DNA of 64,000 bases, from assembly GCA_040285825.1 (NCBI GenBank), contig JAUPSS010000011.1, positions 186,001-250,000 of the forward strand. The letters are read 5' to 3'. The number at the start of each line of letters is the position of its first letter. The first letter of the stretch is position 1. A model generated the notes under the pieces. That model was not told the origin of the DNA and made no database searches. It saw only the letters and a list, made by a program, of their open reading frames with translations. The DNA is from Eukaryota sp. TZLM1-RC (taxonomy: Eukaryota; Metamonada: BaSk clade). The position numbers and the translations under genes were made by a program. Shown here in pieces: positions 31,196-41,175 of this stretch.

Positions 31196-34195
31196 TTATT
31201 TATTGAATTTGCACACTTAATTGATTAAACCATAACTAATGAGACGACTATCATTGAACCAAGATTTCCTCTACAAAATCTTGATCTGCTTGCTGTCTAG
31301 CTAAAGCTTCTCTTATTCGATTGAAAAACCGAGGTAATCTATTAACAATGGCAAATTGAATCCGTGAACGCCATAAAAAAATATCAACTCTTTTCATTGT
31401 TTTTTCTTGCACCATTTTTTGGAAGTCATTCAAAAAAGTTTCTGCTTCATCTGATAATCTTCCATTTATCTAAAATGGGAAAGCAATAAAAACCAGCTGT
31501 GTATTTCTATCGGCATTAGCCTCTTCAATATCTTTATCATATTTTCTATGTTTCTCTTTTGCTTTAAAATCAAGAGCAGTCACAGAATTAAGTTTTCTTC
31601 TGTGAACCAAAGTATCATTTGCAACATTACATGAGACAAAGTCAACAATAGCTTCAGAATTATCAATCCAATCACAGTATACATCACCTCTATCATCAGA
31701 ACCAAAATTATTCAGAGAAAGTGTTTCCTTCAGCAGGGGATCTTTGATACATTACATCCTTGCAGTTTGTGCCATATTGAAAACAGTGTCTCTACAGCAT
31801 CATGTAATGAAGAACGATAAGTTATCAATTTAGAGCAATTCAGAGCATGGCACAAAGTGAGTTGAGGTGAATTCGAACAAATACATTTTTCTTTTGATAA
31901 CAATTGATTAATGGGGATGTTCAAATATAATCTCATTTTTGTTACAAATACTTCATTAGTGGCACACAATCCAAATCTTCGTGGTACAATGGTTACAAAA
32001 AGTGAAGAATCTGACGACTTGTTTTCACAAACACCTTTTTCCAACAACATTGAAGGCAGATCTTGATTTAAAACAGCCAAGCTGCATAAATTTTTATAAA
32101 GATCATTTTCATACATTCCAGTCAAACGTTTTTGTAATGTTCGAAGAGTATCCTTCAAATTTAAAAATTCGTTGCTGGAATTTTGCCATTGAATGATTGG
32201 GGAAAGCATCGACCCCATTTTTCTGCATCAATTTTTGAAATTTCTTCATTTACTGCAAAAACAGTGGAACTTTGCGTTGTCATCAATAAATCTTCCCAAT
32301 CTGCAAATTTTTCGGAAAACTCAAAGATTGTGTTTCTGCATCCACCAACAAAAGCACACGAGGTAAGAATAGAAGCCTTCGTCCACCCTAAACCGCCATA
32401 ATGTGGACTGAGGTAAGCATGATCTGGAATCTGGAACATTTGACATCCCAGTAATTGTGACAGAACTTTTGCACGTAATTCGTAAAACTTCTGAGCCAAA
32501 GATCTAGTGACGAGAGGATTTGTAGATCGAAATATATGATCGAAATTGGAACTAAAACACAGTCTTATAATGGTAAATTTGATGTGTTTTTGTATATCTA
32601 AATTCATCATTCGGTCAATTTTGTCAGAAATTGAGTTCAACTTTCCAAACAATTTTTTGGTTATTTCACCGCTATTTCCTAAAAACGAACCCAAATGACG
32701 AATAGCATCAATTGAATAGAATTTGGCTTGAATTTCAATACCATCAACTATTATGGAAACTGGAGAATTCGATAACAAAACACATTTAAGTAAATTAAGT
32801 CGGAGACCAATTTTGGTAAATAATTCTTAAAAACATACAGTTGCTTGTTTCACAATATTTAAATCATCAATTATTACAACATCATCCATATATGAAATAA
32901 TTTTTAGCGAAGGAAACAACTCTTGAATTTGCAGTAAATTAGGATGAATGGCCAAAAAAAACAAAAGAGGTCCTAACGGATCTCCTTGCTTTACACCACT
33001 TGATGAACTCAAAATGCAATAACCAAAATGTAAATTAAAATTTGTGCTATTTGTTGATTGAAAATACGGCATTAATTTAGGCATATATTGCAATAAAGCA
33101 CCATGGATACTGCGACGACATAGTGAATTGGAAAGCATTACTGAAATCCAATGACATACAAACATTGGAGTCATTTTGGCGAATTAATACATCAGTAGCA
33201 AATATCGCTGAAGAGACTCCATCCGTGGTATTCCATATTGAAAGGTTAATAAAATTTTTTTGCTTTCTCATTAAACCTGCTTGAGCAACACGCAGAAAAA
33301 TATTTTGTAAGCTCTCAGAGACTGCAATAGCACGAACAGCCATTTTTGAATTTTTGACAAGTGCAGTCAAACGAGAACTTCTTAATTCTTCTGGGTATTT
33401 GAGTTGACCAGACAATATTTTGTTGAAAAATTTGGTTAATAAACCAAGACAATCCTCTGAAGAAATAATTGCGGCTTTTACATGATCAATAGTAATACCA
33501 GAAAGTCCGGCAGACTTACCGCCTGGTCTCTTTTTGATTACCGAAAAAACTTCTGATGGCATCAATGGATAATTTTCCCAGTAAGTGCCGTAAAACTTTT
33601 GATCCATTATAGGGTCTTCATAAGGATGAAGTATTTTTAGTTTATCTATTGTATTTTCATTGTTGGGTGCTTTAACTCCGGGACTTAAAGCTGACAAAGC
33701 CTTGGACCATTTGTTATCAAAGCATTTGTCTTCAAAAATTTTACTTAATTTCTCGGATGACTGATTTTTTGGTGCTATATTAGTTAAATCTTCGGAATTA
33801 TTTACGAAATTTTGTTCAAAAGGAGGACAAAAAGAACTTAAAAATTCCCAAAGAATATTGATAGCATTATTTCCTTTACATAATTGATCCAAAAATCTTT
33901 TAAAAACGAAAGCAAATTCATTGCATTTTGACGGATGAATTTCTTAAGATATTTTTATGGGAGGATGGTAGTTATGAACTGTGCGGCATTTCAAGCATCG
34001 ATCAGAAGTATTTCCTTTTGCATTTTTTCTAAAAGAAATACCACAATTGTTGCAAGTTTTGTGCTTCAAACGATTGCTAACTGGTTTTGCAAAAACTTGT
34101 GGAACATCATTTATTGGTTCTACATTAGACTCAGTTACGAAGCCACATTTTTTGTGGTACAAATTTTGGTGGTGTTGATTTTCATAAATCAAGCT
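31196..34195 (-). mobile_element. Non-LTR retrotransposon with restriction-like endonuclease, longest copy (decayed)
   Basis: About 3 kb, minus strand, broken by stops and frameshifts. In order: a CxxC...CxxC zinc-binding segment (CNNCGISF ... CLKC, 33950-34070); reverse-transcriptase fingers (RPGGKSAGLSGITIDH, SRLTALVKNSKMAVRAIAV, LDFSNAF); palm with GVKQGDPLGPLLF and the catalytic YMDD at about 32890; thumb; a Cys-Cys-His-Cys finger (CICSNSPQLTLCHALNC); and a C-terminal PD-(D/E)xK-like endonuclease (DFKAKEKHRKYDKEIE, IAFPF). Catalytic-domain order is that of site-nicking elements of the R2/CRE/NeSL type rather than APE-type LINEs. The 3' end lies near 31196; the 5' end abuts another element at about 34200. 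It is not capable of movement as it stands. Confidence 0.85.
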
Positions 34196-34199
34196 ACCT

Positions 34200-35085
34200 T
34201 TGTAAAGCTGCTTTTAATGGAGGTGGAAAGAATTTTATTTATGAATTTGTGAATCGTTTTTCTGAAAAAATTTATCTCATTGAAAATTGTGGCAGCTTTT
34301 ATCTTATTTCATTGCAACAGGAAATTGAAACTCTTTCACCCAATATTTGGTCTAAATGTTTTCCCTCTGATTTTAATTTCAAATGATTTAATTTGTCGCT
34401 GCAAAAGTGTTGTTACGCTTTCCCATATTTTAAACTGTAAGTATTTTATAACTTATCGCTCAATTGTTCATGACTCAGTTCGTGATCAATTATATGCCAT
34501 GTGCAAAAGTTTCAATATAGAGGCATTTATTGAGCCATTAGTACGTAAGCTGTCTTCAGATCAAACTGGTGATTCCTTTGGTAAAAGAAAGGCAGGTTTA
34601 GTAGCTCCAGGGATCGATGGTGTTCTCAATGTTGTAGATGTTGTCTCAGTTGATGTTTGCAAAAATTCTGCTGCTCGTTTAGTGTATTCCGCTGATTCGC
34701 CGTTATCTAACGCCGAAAGAAAGAAGATAAAAAAATATGAAGAACCTTTGGCACAGTTAGGAAGGGTGGAACATGTGAAATATCAGTGTGTACCGTTTGC
34801 AATTTTTCTTTTTGGCAATATTGGACCTTCAGGGTTGCACTTTTTTGAAATTTTCAAAAAAGTGTTACTGAATAGGTCTGGTAAAACAATGAACTGCAGT
34901 TTCTGGGTAAATAGAATTGTTTTTTGCATTTCAAGTCTATTCCAACAACGATTTCAAAGGCACTTTTAGCTATTGGTGTAGAATATGAACGTAATGCTGT
35001 GAGTAGGTTTTGCTATAGTGACGCTTGTTTGGAGGATATTGAATTCTAGATGGGTTTTTATCTCAAAAAATATTCCTTTTTTTAA
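34200..35085 (+). mobile_element. Second retrotransposon family, 3' fragment
   Basis: Plus-strand coding fragments resembling the end of a related but distinct element: a CRCKSVVTLSHILNC finger (C-x-C-x7-H-x3-C), VAPGIDGVLNVVDVVSVDV, and KKIKKYEEPLAQL ... VPFAIFLFGNIG, again a restriction-like endonuclease (D, K..KY and P.A elements). Frameshifts near 34385 and 34940 break it; downstream of the latter, coding continues in another frame to ACLEDIEF and a TAG at about 35048. The reverse transcriptase is absent, so it is 5'-truncated. It sits head-to-head with the element on the other strand. Confidence 0.7.
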
Positions 35086-35149
35086 AAAAACCTGAGACTC
35101 TTTTCTTCTAATAAATTTTCTTTTACATTTTGTTTCAGAATTTGTCACA

Positions 35150-35415
35150 TCATTTTTTCCAACATTGGGGCATGTTCAAGCAATATGTCCTTGTTGTCGA
35201 CACTTTGAGCATCTGTAGGAGCGTGGCTTCGTTTTTGAACAAACTTTGTTTTCATCGTGATTTTCTAAAAATTCTTGATCAGAAATTGATTTGTCCAAAA
35301 ATGAAGAGAGAAAAGGTTGAGGAGGAGAGGTGGAAAGGACGTCTTGAGCATCTTGTTGTCTATCGTTCTTTCTTTTGACTCCATTGGAATCAGAAACTGA
35401 TTCAGGCATCAACAA
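35150..35415 (-). pseudogene. Zinc-knuckle protein fragment
   Basis: Minus-strand frame ending in YRCSKCRQQGHIA, stop, TCPN: a CCHC zinc knuckle (C-x2-C-x4-H-x4-C) with a TGA codon two residues before the last cysteine. Such knuckles terminate many MULE-type transposases and gag-like proteins; which one this was cannot be told. Upstream residues are low-complexity. Confidence 0.45.
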
Positions 35416-35497
35416 GAAAGAATAGAAGCAATGATCGCAGTTCAGCCAGGCTTGAAGTTAAACGGTTTTATGTAGAGGAAGGAAGAAAAATAAGGTA

Positions 35498-37847
35498 TGA
35501 TTTCTAAAACAACGTATTTTATTAAACACAACTGTAAACAAAAAATTTATTTCTATATACAAAACACATTTTTAAAAATGACAATTAATTATTCTTCACA
35601 TAATAAATCAAATGAATTGACACTAGAAATTCCCTGAGTGTTCATAGGTCTCGCGATGGTATTAATTCTAACATTGAGACTGTCAACCACACTAGACTGA
35701 ACATCTTCCTCAACACTACGGTCTGCCTCAGGACTTGGTAATTCCACTTTGAGATCATATCGATCGTCCCACTGAACATCTTCCTCAACACTACTGAATG
35801 CCTCAAGACTTGGCCCTTTAACTTTGTACTTATTCAAATTATCCCAATCAGCAATTTCTTCAAGTTTCAGATTGTCAAAGGAACATGTATCTTGTATGCC
35901 GTAAAAATTACTCAGAAAACGCATCAAAAGAGCCACATTCTGATCATTTTGAAGCTGAGATCGAAGAGACCATTCAATAAGATTCTCATCAAAGGCCTCC
36001 AAAAGACCACCAACTGGGTTTGCACCAGAAATATTTGATGAGTGAATTTTCATACGTAAATAGCTAAACAATGAATAATTAATCATTGAATGCAATTGGA
36101 AGCATTCTGGTAAATTCAAAAGATTGGTCAAATGGTAGATATGTTCCATAAGGGTAATAAGCACTTTAAACCTAACAAATGATTCATAACCAGCATCAAA
36201 CTGTTCAGTGAGTTTGAATGGCGTTTTCATTCCATTGATACAAACAAAGGAAAACAATGCAAGGTCAGTTGGTGAGAACAAGTTTGAGTGAAAAACTGTG
36301 AGATGGTATAAGAACCGCAGAACCATTGCCAACATAACAAAAGCAGGTGTGTGTTGATACAGGTCAGCGAGTTGCTGAAAAAGAACCTCTGAAAGTGGTG
36401 TTGTGATGAAAGAACGCTTGGGTCTCCAGTGATCGAGTAAGGTGAAAGCCATCTGTATTCGTCCAGTCAGACCCATTGGTTCATTATAAGAAAACCACTT
36501 TGGGATATTCTCGACGCAGTTGAATCGCTTTATCTTCTTGCGATAATCGTACTCCTCGGGTTTGAGCTGCCCAACACACAGGGTCTTTGCAATTTCCGTG
36601 TGTCCTAACTGACGCCAGTATAGAGCATAGCAACCCTTGATAATTTTGTGAAAAAAACTGACAATAAATTCCTTCCCGATCATTACATTTGGATTGAATA
36701 ATATAATCTTTCGTTTAAATAAATACATGGTATGATGCTTGATGAGGGATGAGAACTCCATTGTGGGTTTAAGTATAAAAATGTCTTCATCTTGAAGCAA
36801 CTGATACCGGTAAAACATTTTCTGAGTGTTCACAAGCTTGAACAGATTTGGGTCGTTTTGTAGAATTCCTTCCCATTTTTTGCGTAACCGTGCACCGTGA
36901 TGGGGACCCTTCAATTGCCTTGCAATATCTTCTAGTCTCCCTATGCAATACTTTTTATCTGAAAGCATGTTCATGTAAGGTTTGAGCTTTTTCTTTACAA
37001 AATCACTTCCACACATAATGGCCAACAAAATCATATCATCATCTGATAGCTTTAAGCTTTGGGCAACATCATGTTGGGAAAACACTTTATGATTCGCTTC
37101 TTGATTGTTTTTCAGGTTATGGAGCAGTCGAGAGAAGTTTTCGTCAAGAAGGATCATTTTACACCGAGGGAAAACAACAAAGTCACTGTCACCACTCCAA
37201 ACAGCAGAGCATGTTCCGTTCCAAACATCATTTGCCATGTAATAATCACCTTCGCCAGGGACAAACTTCAGTACATGACCACTCTGATGTGCTGCTTTGT
37301 TGAAGATGCGGTGCAAAGAGTCGGGGTCATCTGCCATTGTGTATCCTTTATTCAACACTACCTCTTTTTTTTCGTCAAGCCAATAATGCTGTTTTTTATC
37401 AAACTTTGCCTTCAGGTCGTGTTGATTCTTCTTCTCAACAAAGAAGTGTAGGATGATGTTACGAGCTCTTATTTGACTGAAAAGTTGATCACTGTAATTG
37501 TAAAACGAAACAGCGTCGACTCCGTTAGCGTAAAATGGCAAGTTGAGGTAATCGGGAAAGAAGGAATTCAAGAATGAATTGATGATGTTGGAAGTATCGA
37601 CAGCTATATGAACTTTGTGAGATTGTCGTTCATTAAAGTCAAATGAATGCGGTCGAGAGTGGCTGTTTGTGTAGGAAAGCAGTCCGGAAACTCCCATTGA
37701 TTCGAAAAGTAAAATTTTGGGCAATTGAAATATCCTTATGAGATTCAATTGTTTTCAGTCACTGAGAGACAATTGAGCAGTCTCGAAGTCAGGAACACCT
37801 ATGATTCTTCAACATCAATTACTACAGACCTTAAACTGAAAACGGAT
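35498..37847 (-). repeat. Right arm of the 2.35-kb nuclease inverted repeat
   Basis: Reverse complement of 26147-28499. The part encoding the C-terminal half was identical wherever I compared it; the part encoding the N-terminal half carries scattered differences. Confidence 0.9.
35589..37697 (-). CDS. Asteroid-like XPG/FEN1-superfamily nuclease, copy 2
   Basis: A 702-residue paralogue of the gene at 26298-28406, on the opposite strand. The same metal-ligand pattern is kept (Asp34, Glu149, Asp151, Asp170, Asp172, Asp232). About 30 amino-acid differences, all in roughly the first 345 residues, are mostly conservative and do not hit these ligands; the remaining about 357 residues are identical. 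Both frames are open over 2.1 kb, so neither copy looks dead. It lies beside zinc-knuckle and retrotransposon debris. Function unknown; it might be a host gene duplicated by the repeats or a gene carried by an unrecognised mobile element. Confidence 0.75.
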   Translation of the reverse strand: MGVSGLLSYTNSHSRPHSFDFNERQSHKVHIAVDTSNIINSFLNSFFPDYLNLPFYANGVDAVSFYNYSDQLFSQIRARNIILHFFVEKKNQHDLKAKFDKKQHYWLDEKKEVVLNKGYTMADDPDSLHRIFNKAAHQSGHVLKFVPGEGDYYMANDVWNGTCSAVWSGDSDFVVFPRCKMILLDENFSRLLHNLKNNQEANHKVFSQHDVAQSLKLSDDDMILLAIMCGSDFVKKKLKPYMNMLSDKKYCIGRLEDIARQLKGPHHGARLRKKWEGILQNDPNLFKLVNTQKMFYRYQLLQDEDIFILKPTMEFSSLIKHHTMYLFKRKIILFNPNVMIGKEFIVSFFHKIIKGCYALYWRQLGHTEIAKTLCVGQLKPEEYDYRKKIKRFNCVENIPKWFSYNEPMGLTGRIQMAFTLLDHWRPKRSFITTPLSEVLFQQLADLYQHTPAFVMLAMVLRFLYHLTVFHSNLFSPTDLALFSFVCINGMKTPFKLTEQFDAGYESFVRFKVLITLMEHIYHLTNLLNLPECFQLHSMINYSLFSYLRMKIHSSNISGANPVGGLLEAFDENLIEWSLRSQLQNDQNVALLMRFLSNFYGIQDTCSFDNLKLEEIADWDNLNKYKVKGPSLEAFSSVEEDVQWDDRYDLKVELPSPEADRSVEEDVQSSVVDSLNVRINTIARPMNTQGISSVNSFDLLCEE

Positions 37848-38014
37848 CATTATAATGGCAATATTTCTTGATGCCAGACTACATTTTATAAACTGTAATC
37901 ATATTTATCATAAACTGTAGGCTTCACAATTTCTATGGAATCGTCCTTGTTGCGCATTGGCTATTGGTCAAAAAAATTGTTTGATTTATTGTGAAAATTT
38001 CAGCAACAACTATT

Positions 38015-38297
38015 GGAAATTTGATTGAATAAAACACTCGTTAATTTGTGTTGGGTACAAACTTGCTTTTTATAAACTCTATCTATGCAACCCACAAGAT
38101 TTATACTCGCAATAGGTTTCACAACTTACTAAACATTAATGCTTTGATACGAAATTTGATGGAAATTTGATTGAATAAAACACTCGTTAATTTGTGTTGG
38201 GTACAAACTTGCTTTTTATAAACTCTATCTATGCAACCCACAAGATTTATACTCGCAATAGGTTTCACAACTTACTAAACATTAATGCTTTGATACG
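38015..38297. repeat. Tandem duplication, 146-bp period
   Basis: Two head-to-tail copies (38015-38160 and 38161-38297) look identical over 137 bp. Non-coding. It is a recent local duplication beside the retrotransposon insertion. Confidence 0.9.
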
Positions 38298-38352
38298 CAA
38301 CACATCTAACCTCTGATTTTGTCAATATTGGACATCATCTACAAGCAGTACT

Positions 38353-38365
38353 TGTACTGTAACAA
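38353..38365. repeat. Target-site duplication, left
   Basis: TGTACTGTAACAA, repeated exactly at 39328-39340, brackets the retrotransposon copy between them. Confidence 0.85.
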
Positions 38366-39327
38366 AATTTGTTAGTTTATTGAATTTGCACACTTGATTA
38401 AATTAAATCATAACTAATGGGACGACTATCATTAAACCAAGATTTCCTCTACAAAATCTTGATTTGCTTGCTGTCTAGCTAAAGCTTCTCTAATTCGATT
38501 GAAAAACCGCGGTAATCTATTAATAATGGCAAATTGAATCCGTGAACGCCATAAAAAAATATCAAATCTTTTCATAGTTTTTTCTTTCACCATTTTTTGG
38601 AAGTCATCCAAAAAAGTTTCTGCTTCAACTGATAATCTTCCATTTATCGAAAATGGAAAAGCAATAAAAACCAGCTGTGTATTTCTATCGATATTTGCAT
38701 CTTCAATTTCTTTATCATATTTTCTATGTTTTTCTTTTGCTTTAAAATCCAGAGCAGCCACAGGATTAAGTTTTCTTCTGTGAACCAAAGTATCGTTTGC
38801 AACATTACATGAGACAAAGTCAACAATAGCTTCAGAATTATCAATCCAATCACAGTATACATCACCTCTATCATCAGAACCAAAATTATTCAGAGAAAGT
38901 GTTTCTTTCAGCAGGGGCTCTTTGATACACGATATCCTTGCAGTTTGTGCCATATTGAAAACAGTGTCTCTAACAGCATCATGTAATGAAGAACGATAAG
39001 TTATCAATTTAGAGCAATTTAGAGCATGGCGCAAAGTGAGTTGAGGTGAATTCGAACAAATACATTTTTCTTTTGATAATAATTGGTTAATGGGGATGTT
39101 CAAATATAATCTCATTTTTGTTACAAATGCTTCATTAGTAGCACACAATCCAAATCTTCGTGGTACAATGGTTACAAAAAGTGAAGAATCTGACACCTTG
39201 TTTTCACAAACACCCTTTTCCAATGACAATGAGTGAAGATCTTGATTTAAAACAGCCGAGCTGCAAATATTATTATAAAGATCTTTTTCATACATTCCAG
39301 TCAATCTTTTCTGTAATGTTCGAAGAG
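38366..39327 (-). mobile_element. 5'-truncated copy of the main retrotransposon, with target-site duplication
   Basis: A 962-bp insertion whose minus strand keeps one open frame of about 300 codons: the CICSNSPQLTLRHALNC finger (C-x-C-x9-H-x3-C) and the whole restriction-like endonuclease (CDWIDNSEAIVDFV, DFKAKEKHRKYDKEIE, IAFPFSINGRL). The reverse transcriptase is missing. It is flanked by an exact 13-bp duplication, and the first bases at the 5' junction match the full-length element (TGTACT), i.e. microhomology. Together this is the signature of target-primed reverse transcription with 5' truncation. The intact frame makes this the youngest copy in the window. Confidence 0.9.
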
Positions 39328-39340
39328 TGTACTGTAACAA
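39328..39340. repeat. Target-site duplication, right
   Basis: Exact copy of TGTACTGTAACAA at 38353-38365. Confidence 0.85.
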
Positions 39341-39502
39341 CGAATACTTTTCTATTGTGAAATTTATAACTAAACATCATTGATGAGGTTTGTTATCTTT
39401 TTATGGTGGACACGAATTCAGTCTGTCAAAGATAATATTTTTGAGAAATAAATATAATAGAAATAAAGGACCCAGTCCCTCTGTTCTTATAGACGATTTA
39501 TA

Positions 39503-41175
39503 ATGGTTGGACCTCAACGTTCTCGTCGTAGACTTAAGCAAGCGGACCCTTATCTACGCAACACTCAGAGTGATAATGTAGCAACCACTATTGCTGCCAA
39601 ACTCACATCCCCTACTTATGCAGAACGTCTATCTGCCTGTGAACTCCTTGGGTCCCTTCAATACCCCCCTTCTCAACTTTTAACTCTACTCAAACGAAAT
39701 TCCACTGGTCAAAACCTTGTCAATCTTCTTCTCGATCCCAACACCAATGTGTCTCACACTGCTATAGAAACCATTTGCACTTTCACTAGTACCCGTTCTT
39801 CTGTTATATGTAACTTTTTCTTCTCCAAGGACATTCTCTCCACCATTTCCTCTCTCCTCAATACTTCCCCCTCCCCTCTACTACTCGACCTCCTAGCTTC
39901 TCTTTGCAGTGGATCCAATGATGTAGCGTCTGCGTTGGTTACATCTCCTGTATTTCCTTCTATTATTTCCATAGCTTCCTTGCACCCAGAGTTCCAACAA
40001 TTTCATGATCAATCAGCTTCCGCCTGGGAGTGCTTGGTTGCTGTTTTGGAGGTTAATGACCTAGAAGATCACGTCATTAAGGGTTTGATTGGATCCTTGA
40101 AGAATGCTGATTTTAAAACCCTTTCTCAAGCCTCTATCTTTGTGTCACATCTTTTGTGGTCTTATCATGTCATTGATGACGAAATTTTGAACTTGTCGAG
40201 TGAAATTTTCAAAAATTGCTTTAATCTGACCTCTGATGTTTCACTTAATGAGCTCTACTTTGAACTGGTCCAAATTTTTAAAGTCAATTCTGGTCAAACT
40301 GATGTTGAAAATGACAATTATTCTCAATTGGAGACTCAATTACAGAATTTTAATAACAAAATTACTTCAATTTCATCCCTTTTTGAATCAATATCTTTGT
40401 TATTTTCTGAACCAGCAGATGAAATACCCGAATATTTGAAATATCTGCCTAAATTGATCCCTATTGATCTCTTGTTTAAAATTTTGATTTCTTTTTTAAC
40501 CCAATTTGGGAAGTAGATTTAGATTTTGAACTTGGAGATTTAAGTTCTGAATTTGATTCATGTTTAAATAATCTTTTATTACTTTTACAAAAATCTATTT
40601 TGGCTTTAATTAATTGTATTATTGGAATTTCACACGATAACTTGGAATTTATTGACCCAAATTATTTATTTTCAATATCTTTTTCTTTATTAAAATCAAT
40701 TTTATCTAAACAATTGCTGAAAGAATCAAGTTTTAATAAGTTGAGTTCAACTCTTACTTCCTTAATTGCTTTAATTACGAAATTAGCTGAAATTAATATC
40801 GATAGTCAAGATTTTTCCTTATTTTTGAACCTTTTAGACCAAAATATAGATGCCAATATGACGGTTGATTTACTCACAATAGTTTCCTTAATTGTCTCTC
40901 GGAGTCAAGGAAATTCTTTCAATTTTGACCTTTTGCGCAAGATTTTGTTCAAGTATTTGAATAGTAATGATGTTGCAATTGCCACCGAAGCACTATCGGC
41001 AACCTGTCTACTCTTTCAATCAAATCAAATTATTGATCGGCAGTCGCTTTCGACACTGATATCAAGTGGTTCTTTGTCCAAAATGCTTAGATCGAGAAAC
41101 ATTAAGATGAATGTCGAAGAAAGAGAAGCAGCCAAGGAAGTTTTGGCTCATGCAAAAAATATATTAAACAGCTAG
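39503..41175 (+). CDS. HEAT/ARM-repeat protein, HEATR3/SYO1-like
   Basis: Two exons, 39503-40512 and 40545-41175, joined by a 32-nt GT-AG intron, give 546 residues and remove what otherwise looks like a frameshift. The N-terminus is basic (RSRRRLKQ), followed by helical repeats throughout (TSPTYAERLSACELLGSL, DVAIATEALSATCLLF), as in HEAT/ARM solenoids. The basic start and the ending with MLRSRNIKMN ... EVLAHAKNIL recall SYO1/HEATR3, the adaptor that co-imports ribosomal proteins uL5 and uL18 into the nucleus; that match is tentative. Single ATG with a short upstream leader. It lies immediately downstream of the retrotransposon insertion. Confidence 0.6.

Noticed and set aside
39503-41175. 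HEAT-repeat gene as a frameshifted pseudogene
   Set aside because: A 32-nt GT-AG intron (40513-40544) restores a single frame, and its length fits the other introns.
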